From Hypericum androsaemum (lineage: Eukaryota > Streptophyta > Magnoliopsida > Malpighiales > Hypericaceae), in contig OZ023186.1 of the NCBI GenBank assembly GCA_963995505.1, positions 16,127,570 to 16,191,569 of the forward strand: a stretch of 64,000 nucleotides of DNA, written 5' to 3'. The notes beneath the pieces were generated by a model that ran no database searches, was not told where the DNA came from, and saw nothing but the letters and a program-made list of their open reading frames with translations. Numbering within the stretch: the stretch's first letter is position 1; every line of letters starts with the position of its first letter. This document shows positions 21,957-34,500 of this stretch, one piece after another. The position numbers and the translations under genes are program-made.

Positions 21957-24900
21957 TCATCGGGGCCGAGAGAAATAAGCCTGATCGGCATTCGAAAGGC
22001 GATTCTGGAAAAGCGACCACTCGTTCTTGCACCGCGCTCTTACCTGCAGGCGGCAGAGGAAACAATGGCACAACGTTAGTTCTAACATTAGATGTGTATC
22101 AGGTTAAGGTTCATGCACTGACAAGGTAGAGCATACATACCCCCTCCCATGGAGCTTTCCCGTCTTCAGGCTCCCCCTACGCACATCGTAAAACTCAAGC
22201 GATTAGTCCAAGGAAACTAAGATCATGGTTGCAAGCAATGGTATACGGAAATTCGTGCACGTGTAGTCACTCACCTGTCCTCCGAGGGAAGGAATCACTT
22301 GATGAATGATCCATTGTGAATCAACCACGCCAATCTTTTCATGTGGAGGCTGTTTACATGAAAACACGAGCAGTTAAGCTGACAAAATACGTTTTAGCAA
22401 CAAATACCCGATTCAGAAGTACTTAAAATGCTTCAAATACAAAAGGTAGGTTCACATGTCAAGATAGAAGAAAGTGAAGGATATATATATATATATATCC
22501 TTCAAAAGGACTAGAGAATCATTCTATCCATAATTTTCTTCACACCCCCAAGAGTCAGGTGAAACCGGAAAAGGGTAGTGTCGACCAAACGGCTATCCAT
22601 TTTCCAACCAACAAACCTTGTCAATATGGTAAGAGAAAAGCACCAAAACCAGGAAACTCTTCACTACAACCCATAAAGAGGGGCAATGCAAGTGAGAGAC
22701 ACAAACCTACCTCTACACATCTTCGAAGAGCGAAATCCAATCCCCATCCATGAACCAAGTCATTCTGCAGAAACATTGTCAAACAGCAAATATCATATCA
22801 ATAACTTCGGGATATCAATCTTATGGACATCATTTAGATGTCCCTTTGCATGGAAATAATAGAAGGAAGTTTAAGAACTTGCTTCATTGTGAATCTTGAA
22901 CCGTGTCTTTTTGAGTATTCGTACATATGTTTTAAAAAGGTGGTCATAACCAAGTACAGGTCAATAACAAACCGTACCTGAATCATATGCCAGACGCAGC
23001 GCCAAGCCTCCCTAGAAAATACTGGCGCCATGATTTCCACAAACCTGGTAGAACGAACGAAAGAGAAACCGAACATTTATATTATACACCCACTTCCTAT
23101 CTTTACTATTTAACAACTGGTGAGAAACACAGCTAGAGATCATACGCAGCACACGGAGGCAAAAGTGGATGACTGCACCATCCTGGCTTTTCCTGAGTAC
23201 TCCTGTTCATAACATCGAAGAAAAGTTGCATGTCTTAACAACAATAATTATCTCTCAAACTATAATGTTTCTAAACAGAAACTTACTTGTGAACTTCTCT
23301 GTCACCTAACCGCTTTGTCATCTGCCAAGTGAGCCCGTTGTTGGGCTCAAGACCTGGTTGAGAGATCTCTAGGCCATGCTTCTTAACCAACTGAATATAC
23401 CTGGTAGATTATTTCCATCAAACCAAACTGATAAATGGTTACGGAAAGAACTTAAAAGTGAAACAATGCAGTTGATAGACTTACTTATCACCATTGAAGT
23501 GTTCAAGTCCAAGATCCTCATCCCATATGAAAATATATTCATAAGCTGAAACAATGTCGGGATGCAAAAACCTTTTAGCATACCACCTGCAGGACGTACA
23601 GGTTTAATGAGACGAGGCCAAAGATTTTCTTCTCGAACAGATGGCACTAACCCACTACTAGAGAGGCTGAAAAAACATCAATAAAAACTATATGTGCATC
23701 CATAGGTCTCCTAGCAAATAGGTTATACAAAGTTGAGGCCTTTAACATGAGGCAGAATTTACCATTTTGTTTGCCTTCTTACACTAACATGGATTGCTCT
23801 CCTCGACCACTCAAATTCATCCCATTCACTTGTTCGACCATCATAGTGAAAAAGCATAATAGCGAAATCATCACTAAACTGTCACATAAAAAGGCAAGTC
23901 GGTTAATTAGCTCCCGTGAAAAGTGGCTAAAGAAAAAAAAGGAAAGAGCAAGTTAATCATGACCAAGTTTATTAACCTTTTTAACTGCAGCATTTATGTT
24001 ACTCCTTTGATTGTAGCCCACTGTAAAGGTCACCAAGTACTTGGGAGTCTTCTTGAGATCCTGCAGATATGAGGAAACATATCATGAGGTGCGAACACGA
24101 AGGAGATATGACAACAAGTTCCTAGCCGAGAACTTGCTTCATGTTTCAAACTGGAAGCATGTAAGAAAAGAACTATCATGAAAAGGGATCACAATGCCGA
24201 GGGCAGGAGGAACTAACAGTAATACCAAGGTTTCAAATAGCTTAACTATATTGAAAGCCTATACCTGCCTATCAACATGAGTAAAAGGAAGATAAATTGC
24301 CAACATAAAAGGATTGATGTTGGCGGTAATTGTGTGATAAAGCTGCACTTTTTACCTCACTGGGGTCACCCCATAGTCTGCGCAAGTGGAAGTCAGATTC
24401 TGGTACCACGATTCCTGGAGGCAATGGCTCTGCCCCGCGGGGATTTGTTGGAACATAAATCTGCAACCAAATAAGCTCAGGTTACAAGCCAGGCAAGTAC
24501 AAGAAAACTCTAACCACAATCATACTGACGGAAAACGTGTAATGACCAATGCTACTAGTACCTTTGGTACACTAGCAGATCCAAGAACTTCAAGAGAATC
24601 TTTATCACGGTGACCACTAGCTTGTACATCTATAGCTTTGAGCCGGGAAGGTAATCGTATCTGCAACAATTCACAAGTCTACCAATATGATGACATGATT
24701 AACCAGAGCAAGATGTAAGCACAGATGAGGGCACAAACCTTGAACGAAGTACTAGAATGAAACGACAAACCAAATAAGAACCCAAATACCACTCCCAGGA
24801 TTGTTGCAATGAAGAGCTTCGAACCATCAGTTGTCTTCCTGGAGGCAATGCACAGAAAAAGGACAGCCATGAAGACAGACCAACTGAATACTACTACTTA

Positions 24901-25027
24901 CATGATTACAGATTTCTCGAGGCCCTTTTCAAACAACACTAAAGATTGGAAAAATAGATGCATGTCCAAAGAATGACAGAACATGGAGATTTCTGCATTG
25001 GATATACCTTCGGTGCAAGGTTCCCAT
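21957..25027 (-). CDS. DUF707 family membrane-anchored protein, 14 coding exons, intact
   Basis: Spliced product of 371 residues, starting MGTLHRRK. Exons (minus strand, high to low): 25027-25008, 24838-24739, 24660-24562, 24460-24356, 24060-23977, 23878-23763, 23586-23485, 23400-23287, 23202-23146, 23044-22978, 22764-22711, 22349-22275, 22176-22141, 22043-21957. All introns are GT-AG and all phases agree. Residues about 14-33 (KLFIATILGVVFGFLFGLSF) form a signal anchor, so a type II protein of the secretory pathway is likely. Family hallmarks are KYLVTFTVGYNQ, AIMLFHYDGRTSEWDEFEWS, WWYAKRFLHPDIV, IFIWDEDLG (about 194-202), NGLTWQMTKR, PGWCSHPLLPPCAAFVEIMAPVFSR and VVDSQWIIHQVIPSLG. DUF707 proteins are often labelled lysine-ketoglutarate-reductase trans-splicing related; that label does not describe a known activity and I assign none. 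Confidence 0.93.
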
Positions 25028-25860
25028 GTCGTTACTTTTTTTCCAAATCCGAGTCAAAATGCTTGGAGTTCATAAACGAGAAATAACATCCTCAGGCACG
25101 GCCTGCAGCAATGCGGAAATTGTAATTCTTCAACTCGCACTGTCCAAATAAGATCTTCAACATATACTTCACCCTGGAACATATATCAATCAGCATTAAG
25201 GCCGAGGAAAGATAGAGAATGCATAGAAACACAAGCACAAACTAACAACACATTAGCCGATCTCTACCCAGAAATGAAACATAACTAACAACAAATGGCA
25301 GACCAAAAAGAACAAGAACATATGTTAAAGAATCTCCATATCCAACCCAAACGATGCGAGAAATGGGTCGTGCGAGCACAACAATGAGCACATGATCAAC
25401 CCGCTCTGATACCATATTAACAACCTCCATATCTAACCCAAAACCATAAGGCAATGAGCTCATCACTCTTGTACTAAACAATACGGGATTCCTAACAACA
25501 TATCACATTACCAAATTCTCGCCTCTAAAATTACAATTTCCATAATTTAACTTCAATAAACTTGCAAGGACCCTACTCCATTAGTACTTGGCCATTACCG
25601 ATCTACACGCGCTAAAAACACCAAAAAGCCATGATCTTTACCATTCTTGACCTATTTTTTCCAAACAAAAAAGAGAATTGGGTACCCAAAAAGATCAGAT
25701 TTTGAACATTGGGGTTAAGAAAAGGAACCTTTTTTCTCGGTACCCAGAAGAATGTGGAAGCAGGGGCAATCTTGGAAATGGAAATTCAGGTGCTTTTCGG
25801 GCAATGGATCGATCTATGAACGATCGCGAGAGAGGTAGGAGGCGAAACTGAAAGGGGGAA
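25028..25860 (-). other. Probable 5' UTR exons and intron of the DUF707 gene
   Basis: Minus-strand sequence GCATTGCTGCAG just above the start codon (about 25104) looks like a 3' splice site, implying a leader intron. A purine-rich stretch at about 25740-25860 may be the first leader exon. The interval holds a tRNA-Met primer-like site (see next entry). No coding frame is supported. Confidence 0.4.
25403..25416 (-). repeat. Retroelement scrap: tRNA-Met primer-like site
   Basis: The plus strand reads GCTCTGATACCATATT, the reverse complement of the TGGTATCAGAGC primer site of copia elements. A similar weaker phrase TTGATACCATATTAAAAC occurs near 39240. No LTRs found beside either, so only short remnants can be claimed. 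Confidence 0.4.
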
Positions 25861-26640
25861 AGGGCAAAAGTGGAATTATTCAGTTTGCCAATGAAAGTGG
25901 GTGATTTCGAAAGTGGAATTATTAGTCTGTGTTATTTTCTGTTGGACAGAAATGCCCTCCCCGGATGCCCTTTTTCCTGTTCCCGGGAAGGTTTCCTCGC
26001 AAGAGTTGTTGAGGACGAGCCCAGCTCCCTTTCACATGTGCCATTTTTATTTGTGAATTTCTAAATATTTCGTCTAATATTTTTGGTATCTATTTTAGGC
26101 CGGTTTTCTCTCTATACTATATTTTATATTCCTAAGATTCTCAAATGAATCAAAATCTTTTACTACCTGATGACTACTTTGGGACATGCCATTTTGAAGA
26201 GGAAAAACAAGTGATATTTTGTTATAGGTAGAATATTGTCACAAATAGAATTTGAAAATTTCTGCTCTTTTTTTATATCGTTAGACCAAGTACTTATAAT
26301 TTGGAAAAACATATATAAAAGAATGGAAATGATTTGGAAGAGGAAACAATTGCATTTTTTTTCTTCTTATAAATTGAAATTAGTTGCATTGTTTGTCTTC
26401 CAAAATCTTTGCTTTAATTTAAATTATTGGAATAGGAAACCTGGATTATAGGTTCTTCCCATATTTTTAAGCCCTCCTTTTAGGAGCAAAGATTTATGTC
26501 AATAAGAATCGAATTATTAAAATGAAATCAATAGTTCGTTCAAACCGGACTTTTGAAATGTATCATAGTTTTTTTAATAAGTGTGTTCCAATGACTCAAA
26601 CTTGAAATTTCTTGGTAAGTTATAAACTTGAGACTTCTTG
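25861..26640. other. Intergenic, AT-rich
   Basis: No gene recognised. At about 26575-26650 the phrases CCAATGACTCAAACTTGAAATTT and AACTTGAGACTTCTTGATT resemble the box-B part of the SINE at 20163, so a truncated SINE copy is possible. Confidence 0.35.
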
Positions 26641-26960
26641 ATTTATCCAATTGTTTGTTGGTTGGACTCTTGTATTGGGACTTGAGTTTGCATGGGAGAG
26701 AAGTTTTAGACAGGTAGTGGTGGAGGTCGACTCCTCCCTAGCTCTACTCAGTATCAGCCACAGGGTTGGACGGGACCATCCACAAGCCAATTTGATCAGT
26801 CGAGCACGGGGATTGTTTGATAGAGACTGGACGACACAGATACAACATACATTCAGAGAGAGAAATCGGGTGGCAGATTCCCTCTCAAAGCATACTTTGA
26901 CTATAGATTATGCTTAGGGGGTTAGCCTTCCTCGTTGTACTCGAACTGATGCTACAACAC
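26640..26960 (+). pseudogene. LINE RNase H (RVT_3) fragment
   Basis: The open frame at 26651-26917 reads ALEFAWERSFRQVVVEVDSSLALLSIS (by motif: E near an alpha helix, then VEVDS), LISRARGLFDRDWTTQIQHTFRERNRVADSLSKHTL, which matches the second half of the plant LINE RNase H domain ending in N-x-V-A-D. It lacks the first catalytic part and all of RT, so it is a 3' scrap of a second LINE, distinct from the one at 416-9390. Confidence 0.75.
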
Positions 26961-27445
26961 ACGGTTAATAAAAATTAGTGGGCATCTTAGCCGCTCTATT
27001 TCTTTAAAAAAATTGTTTGTTGGTTCATGTTACTTTCGTTGGCCTAATACTTTATTCTTTTGCATGATTAATAACTGGATGTTATTTTCATTTTATTAAT
27101 ATCAAGGATTCTCCAACTTATATGACATTTATACTTTTGGAAGAGAAAATGAAGTAAAGAAAAAATTGAGTAAAGATAACTTCAATTCCCTTATCAAGAA
27201 AACCATATTTCATTTTCTTTCCTTGCTTGGGATACAATCAACAAGAGCCACTTCTGGCCACGTGTTTACAACTTGTTTCTTCCACTACACTGCTCCAGGT
27301 TAATTATACTTATTTTTTTATTAACAATTCAGGGATAAAAATTCAATACATGAAAGATTTTTCATATTTTATGACAGGTACAAAAAGAATAATCAATGAA
27401 AAGCAAAGTGTGACTGGTTAAGGTTCGAGCCGGGAAGTTTCCGGC
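26961..27445. other. Spacer and probable 3' UTR of the glycosyltransferase gene
   Basis: AT-rich, no coding frame. The part next to 27446 is likely 3' UTR of the minus-strand gene. Confidence 0.4.
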
Positions 27446-30400
27446 TTATTGGAACTTGGTGCAGTGTTTAGGCAGGCCAGTTTGGTGATCAACTGCAACA
27501 ATCTCAGTGGCATTGTCACATCTCAGAACATCTTGGCCCAACTTGGCTCCTGCTGCCTTAAGACCCTTCAAAGAAACAGGCTGGTTGAAGAGGTTTAGTG
27601 ATGGCAATTTTGAAGCTGGAGGCATCTTCCCACCAGGCAAGAAGTTCCTGAAATCTTCAGACAGAAGTGGGACCTCAAAGTCACTCTTGTCATGCTTCAC
27701 CACATTGTCTTTTGCACTAATGTGAGCACCTGGTTCCATGTGGTTAGTGGAGAAGCTTGCCTGGCTTGGGAAGTTGGGGTAGAGGCTGACATACCCTCTC
27801 AAGTACATCAAGTCAATCAGGAACTTCTTCCATGATGCTTGCCATCCGTTGGTCCGAGATTTCGGTATCTGAACCGGGTTCGACTTGGCGTCCTCTGTGA
27901 ACCTCATGTTCATGTAGACGTAGAATTCTCTCCAGTGTTTGGGGAAGAACACTGCTCCCCAGCTGCAGGGCAGCTGGTGGAGGTATGGCGTGTTCGGATG
28001 GACGCGCTTGAAGAACTCGGTTGCATTCCATTTAGGCCTTTCTTTGACTACCTCAACCAATTTCGGAGTGTAGAGGGAGATCGAGGAGAGTTCGGGTAGC
28101 GAAACCGATGGATCGTACTTGTATGATAGGAGAGCATACTTGATCCACAGGTAGTAGTAAGGGGAGACCTCGATGTCATCTTCGAGCAGGAGGCCGTAGT
28201 CATCATCATTCGCGGGGTACCAGCTCTCGCTGACTGCTCGGATTAGGCCTCCTTGGATGATTCTTCTTCTCAGGGTTTTCGGACCATGAGGCCAATCAAA
28301 TGTGCTCACTGCCCTGATGGTTGCTTCATCTACTTTACTGTCCATGTTGAAGCTGATGGGAACCTCGTCACCGAGATAATAGGCGTCCGCGAGAGATTTC
28401 AGCAGGCGCGACAGGGATGTAACGCGATTTTGAGTGATTATATTGATAGAAATCCGCATTTTATTCCAATCTGCATAATAAAGTAATTGATCAGTATGTA
28501 GCACAAATAAAGGCTGAAGCACAAACAATGAGAATTTTCGGGTTTCTTACTTGGCAATGCCGTTGGCCTTAGATCAGCCATCCAAAGGACCTTCGGTAGG
28601 GAACGTCGTGGCAGGAGAACCATTGCGGTCGCATTACCATTCGTCTCTGCTGCCATTCGCAGAGCTTTCTTCACGTCAGCATTTATATCGTCGACCGTGA
28701 TCACCAAGCTCGGGTTATGCATTTTGATCAGCCCTTTCATGCTAGCGTACACAGTTTGCACTATTGGCACTTCGGAGTTGGATATCCCATTTCCAGACAG
28801 CGCACCGACTCCCAAGTCGAATATCTTGAACCGACGCTCCTTGCATACGACCTTTGGCCAATGCAGAGCAGCTGCAGCATCCTCACAGGTGCAGAAGTTG
28901 CCTCCAGTGACAGCAATGTAGGCCTTCCGCCCGACCGTTGACCTGAACTTCTCAAGAAGTGGTGCTAGTGCCTTAACCTCATCGGTCGAATGGGCGAAGA
29001 AAAATGCATCTATCTTTTGAGGGTACATTGCAGCCCACTGGGTTACATATCCAGTGGAGAGAGTCTTCCACCATTGGTCATCTCTGACTTGAACAACATC
29101 CTTGAAGATCACTGTGGTTTCTGAAACATAGGCTAGCCTGTGTTCACTGTCACCCCAGGTTTCCTTGTCGTTCGGATCGACGGGAAGAACGAATGAGCCG
29201 GCATTCCTGTACTTTTGAAGCTGATAGCTGCAAGAATTTGCAGAATAACAAGTTTCAGATGATTATAAAGAATTTCAATTACTAGATACAACTGTGTTAC
29301 TATTTCTTGACAGTTGTGAAATTGGATTCAGAATGTAGGAATTCAATTGTTGACATAATAATTTTGCAGAGTGACAATGGTTAAAGCTGCTAAATTTAAA
29401 ATACTGCAATATGTATTATGGCACACTTTCTTCATGGTAGCCTTTAATGTGGCTAAAGCATATGGTACTTTGTTGAACAGTGGTCCAACCGTTATCCGAA
29501 ATTTTGTGTAAAAATAATATTGTATCAGTTGGACTGCCAATCGGATTACGGTTTTTAAAACAATGATAACTTCAAAAATACTAACAAAATTGTTGGTTTA
29601 CTCTAATGTAGGAAACAAACATGAGAGAAGTTGACCAAATCTATATGAAATGCTTAAACTAAGCAAGTGCTTCTAGTAATTCAAGTACAACATATCATAT
29701 CGGAATCCATTTTTGGGTCATAAAAGTTAGTACTCTAAAATGGGAATTATGTATTTAAATGAAGTTAGATGGCTGTCCTTTTCCAAAATGAGCATGTCAT
29801 GGATGATCATGACACAGAGTTTGTTCAACCACATTTTCTCGTCTATCTTTCAAGAAAATAAAATTTCAAGTTGATTTTCATCTTAAGCTTTTGCTCCGTT
29901 CGTTTCGCCGGAAAATATTTTTCCGGTTCAAACAAACATCGAAATTTATAGAAAATATATTCTCTTATGATTTTTTTTCCCTTAACTAGATTGGAAAACA
30001 ACTTATTTTCTGAACAATGTTCAGGTCTGGATTATTCCTTCTATCAACTATGGTTAGCTAAATCCTTAAAATATTGAACAGTTTACCAACCTTAGATCAA
30101 ATCAATTATTAAAAGGGTCAACCTTATGCAATGAGATCAGTCACTAGCTTAGATCAAACTCACTAACAACTTTGAGGACTGAATGGTGGTATTGTTTAAC
30201 ATTGAAATGGCTGAATCTGCTGAAACCAATTGCTATCTGCATTACCTTAAATGTAGATCTTCTCCGGTCATGAACGTAGGAGGCGATTCGATGAAAAGCG
30301 CCTTGACGAGTTCAGCAGACAAGAACCATGAACTCGAAAGGAAATCGACCTGCACAATCCTGTCAAGTGTTATATCATAAGCAGGGTCAGGCAGATACAG

Positions 30401-31351
30401 GCCTGCTTCCTTCGACCGAAATTTTCGGTAGCTCGGGAAGGTGAAGTCCTTCTGCCTGAAAGGCAAGATCCTCCCTATACTCCCTAGAACCGAGTTCCTA
30501 TACTTTTCGGTCCCCGCGACGTGGGACAAAATCTGCAGCATTTTCTTGCCTGGTATCATATCATCATCAACAATGTACACGAGATCGGCTTCGGTCTGTA
30601 AGGCCATCTGGAACCTGCCATAGTACTTGAAATCATAAGTTGAGCTGACAAAGCTGATCCTTGTGTCATTGTAGCTGTCCACAATTCTCTTAAGGGAGGC
30701 CTCGTTCGGGCTCCCGAATGAGAGAACCCAAACATGGTGGAAAGGAAGTGTCTGTTGAAGCAAAGAATCAATCTGAGCACAGAGTGTCTTCCTCTTGAAA
30801 TGGTTGAGGATCACTGTCACCTTCGGCCTATTCGGACCCTTCGAATCCCACTTGGATCTCATCGACATCAGCTTGGCAAGTGTCTCGGGACCAAACGACT
30901 TCCCCTGGAAGTCCAACACCTCATCATAGAGCTCTCTCTTGAGCTTGATCATCTGAGCATCAGTGGACTTCTTCTGCTCGAAGTCAATCTTCTCGTACTC
31001 GCAGGCTTCGGATGGACTAATAGGCTGGACCTCTGCACCCACGAGCGAGTTGGCCTCCTGGTAGCGGCTGATCACGTGGGGAGGTACGATCAGTTGCTTC
31101 CACTGAGTGGCCATCCTAGTAGCCCAAGTGAAGTCGGGTTTCGAGTTCAAGTCGATGGAAGGTCCCATGAAGTACAACAGAGTGGTTGCATATATTGCAA
31201 ATGCAAATTGCAGGACAGTAAGAGCACTGACAAGCTTAACTGGAGTAGCATTCTTTAGAAGCTTAGACTTTGTCTTCCCTCCAACATAATCACCAAGCAT
31301 TCCTTCCATAGAATCTCCACTTCGAGCCGACGAGTTTCGGGTCAACCCCAT
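27446..31351 (-). CDS. Type II membrane glycosyltransferase with two GT-A-like domains, intact
   Basis: Three coding exons, minus strand: 31351-30246, 29227-28551 and 28470-27446, GT-AG introns with matching phases, giving 935 residues. Residues about 38-61 are a hydrophobic anchor (VKLVSALTVLQFAFAIYATTLLYF), so a Golgi type II topology is expected. Domain 1 (about 175-400) begins RPKVTVILNHFKRKTL and has VYIVDDDMIPG near 259-267, an acidic metal-binding motif of GT-A folds, then TFMTGEDLHLSYQLQKYRNAG. Domain 2 (about 599 on) begins MRISINIITQNRVTSLSRLL and has YGLLLEDDIEVSPYYY near 686-701, a second such motif, followed by LPCSWGAVFFPKHWREF. Donor and acceptor sugars cannot be told from the sequence. 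No frame damage seen. Confidence 0.9.
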
Positions 31352-32870
31352 CTCATATAATCAATGTCTAGAACCCTGCGAGGAACCAAAAGAAGCAGGA
31401 GTTAAAGACCAACTTCAAAGCTTCATCCAAGGTAAGAATAAGACACTAAACCAACCTATAAGATGGTCTTAAAGGGAATTGGTTAGTTATATCGCTTTCG
31501 GTGAAAGGCTTAAGACCCAAAACGGGTCCGGTGCGCCTCAGTATATAGATGGAAGAAAAGGGTAAGTGAGAAAAAGTGCAAATGAAGGAGCTTCCCATGA
31601 GAAATGCATCAAAGGTCACATGGCTAGACCTCTCTAGCTTAGTTTTTAAAAAAGGTTTATATGATCACTTGCTTAATCAAATTCAGCCGGATTTGCTGCC
31701 TTGGAAAAGGGCATGCCCCTTGCGTTTTTGGCGCCTTGAGTGCCTTTTGACACTAACATGGTGATGCTATTTTCTTAATCTGCATTCGGAATTGAACATT
31801 ATCGAACCTATTTAAGAAACGTATTTTTATTTAAGTGAATCCAAATATCTTACAATTTGGACCAACTATTGTCGGTATATGGTAGTTTTTTTTAATTTAT
31901 GTTATTTAGAGTCGTGTATCATACTATTTTTAAAAGGTATCTCTGTTAATAGTATCTTTAATATTTGTAACAATTTTTTAAGTGAATACAAGTAGTTTAC
32001 TACTTGAACCAACTATCATTTGTATATGTATAAGGTGGTATTATTTGCAATCTACCTTAAGCCCTTTAAGTCCATCTTTATAAGAAGTAACTGGTACATT
32101 ATATAATGGTAGCTTGAAAAACCATTTATGGACCCAAAAAGATTCCATTGCCAAGGGCTATTTCTTGCAATATCATACGAACAGTTATGCACATAATAAC
32201 AAGGTCAAATCCCAAAAATTATGGCTCTTTTGTTTGGATGATTAGAGTGTGATCCAAGAAACTTTCTTTTTCTTTTTTTTCTTATTGCTCAATGATATTT
32301 ACCTCGTCGGCCAATATAGAATTCTATTTTTTTCTATAACTTTTTTTACTCCTTCAGAATTTGAACAATCTGTCTTACCTCAATTCACAACCTCTCATTT
32401 TTTCCACATGAGCTAGGTTTCAAGGATATAAAATTCCACCGGCCAGTTCTATATTTTTAATTAATATATTTTTAATAGAATTACAATGAATAAAAGTATA
32501 TAAAGCGCCTCATGTAACAATTTTTCGTCTATGACTCAATGTCAAAATTGTTGTCTAATTTTGAAGCACTTATCCGCCTAGGCATGTTCACGCTATGACC
32601 ATCATATTGCCGCCTCACGAGTGTTTTAGATCCGGTTTAGTTCCAATTGATCGTAGGAAATATTAATGACTCTATGGTCAACTGAAATGTAAAACAGACA
32701 ATTGGAAATAAAAAATTAAAGGCGTACCTTGTTAGCAAAGAATATGAACAGAAACAAACAGCCTTCTTCTTTCAGCAGTTGAAGCAAAACCTAAGACAGA
32801 GAGTCGCGGAGAAATAAATGAAGCAATGTGATTGTGAGATTAATTGAGTGCAATGTAGGTTATATATACA
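31352..32870 (-). other. 5' UTR with leader intron and probable promoter of the glycosyltransferase gene
   Basis: On the minus strand CTTTTGGTTCCTCGCAG (about 31377-31393) is a good acceptor before a short leader exon carrying the start codon. A donor AACAAGGTACGCC near 32727 and the purine/pyrimidine-rich stretch 32727-32815 fit the first leader exon. A TATATATA stretch near 32863 lies about 30-50 bp upstream of that exon. The intron (about 31.4-32.7 kb) is AT-rich with no other gene. Confidence 0.45.
32862..32870 (-). promoter_or_regulatory. TATA-like element, glycosyltransferase gene
   Basis: Minus strand GTATATATAAC, upstream of the inferred first leader exon. Assigned by position only. 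Confidence 0.35.
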
Positions 32871-33094
32871 TAAATATATACTTTTCGATAATAGAAAAAA
32901 TGATATTTGGGTATTGACAAGGTTGACTTTGCATTTAGATACGTAGAGGAACGTGGCTGCACAGGATTTGATAATGGCTTTTTGCCAAACTTGCGCAGTA
33001 AATCAACAGGAAGAATTTTGCTTGCTCTAGGGAGAATTCAAATAAAGTTTGGCGCCACAACTTTCCACATAGAACACAAAATAGGAATTTTTTT

Positions 33095-33240
33095 GGTTTA
33101 TACCATTTTGTATTCGATTTACTGTGCCGACTTATCTATATTCGAGCTGGTCATAACCTTTGAAGGTGGCGAAACTCCCCAACAAATATTTGAAATTGTC
33201 GACTCGAGATCAGGTTAAGCTAGAACAACTCTCTTACCAT
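33095..33240 (-). mobile_element. SINE copy, truncated
   Basis: The minus strand reads GGTAAGAGAGTTGTTCTAGC (box A area), CTCGAGTCGACAATTTC (box B, decayed), then AAATATTTGTTGGGGAGTTTCGCCACCTTCAAAGG and ACCAGCTCGAATATAGATAAG, the same order as in the SINE at 20163-20357. No TSD was identified. Confidence 0.6.
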
Positions 33241-34500
33241 TAATAGAAATATTTTTAAGATATACTAATTGGGTCATTTGGTATGCATGAGTTCTTAATT
33301 TCCGCCAATTATTTTCTTTGTCGATCTAGTGAAGTCTAATTTTTACAGGTGCATTGCCAATGGAGATGTAACAACAAGAAATCGTAAGAAGAACCTTGAC
33401 AAAAGTAATCTACTAATTTAGGCTAGAATAGGATAAACTTATAAAAGGAGATTGATACTGGGATGAAAGAAAATGAGTCGAAAAATTCGCATTGGATATC
33501 CAACTAAGGAGGAGGTCCCGACCCAAAAAACCAACAACAAAGGCAAGAGCGTTAATGAATCATTTAATCAAGAGACAGGACCCTTTGGAACAATTCTCCT
33601 CGTACAATTTGGCAACTCGTCTCGGGGTTGAAGTGAGTGCTGAAGTAGAGACTATCATCAAAGAGGCAACTCGCAAGGTGACAGAAGATTGTAAATGGAC
33701 GAAACAAACCTAGAAAATTTTGTTGTATGTTTACACTAGGTGAACTCTCTTAGGTATTTTTTTAGGCGAACTCTCTTGGATATTGTCTTTGCGGTGACGT
33801 GTACTTCTGATACTCATGGTATAATTTTTTTTCTTAGAGTAATATAACATATACCTTTCAAAAAAAAATTGTATTGTTCAATTTCAAACCGGAAACTTCT
33901 AATTGAGATATAACAACTTATTGAGATATACTAGAGGTATAGATAATGTAAATATTTAGTGCATTGCTAGGCACACTCATGGTGTAAGTTATTATTATTT
34001 TGAATTCAAAAATTTTTAATTAAATTATAACAACTCTCACCTTAATCAAAGTGCAGTGAACGAGAGATCAGATTGTTTGGTCAAAGTGTGGTGCTTACTC
34101 GCAGCTTCATCTGGATCGTATATCAAAAAGTTGAAATAATTTGGTTTAAATTTTAATTTGAACCCAAATCTTCTTCGAAACCAAGTGCGAGGGTACCAAA
34201 TAAACGGAGACATGTACACGCAATTGCCACAACAATTAACTTTCCAGAAATACACTAGCGGTTCTTGGTAAACAAATAGACGAATTTTGAGCCCTGGTAA
34301 TGTGAACCAAACGTTAATGTCGGAAAATAGTTTGTTTTTATAATCGAGATGCAAAAGATTCTTTGATCTTTATCATCAAAATAAATTATGTGTTCAAATG
34401 TGCACATCGACAAATACTAATCTCTTTCAAATTATCAAGTTATACATTCAAACAGCACGTGAAATACATCATGAAAGGCGGTGAGGTTTCTTTACGAGTG
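33241..34500. other. Intergenic, AT-rich
   Basis: A 73-codon frame at 33492-33713 (RRRSRPKKPTTKARALMNH ...) is open but matches no family I recognise and is best treated as chance. Nothing else supported. Confidence 0.35.

Noticed and set aside
30734..31258. 174-codon plus-strand frame
   Set aside because: Antisense shadow of exon 1 of the glycosyltransferase gene.
33492..33713. 73-codon frame with basic N terminus
   Set aside because: No recognisable family, no gene structure around it; treated as chance.
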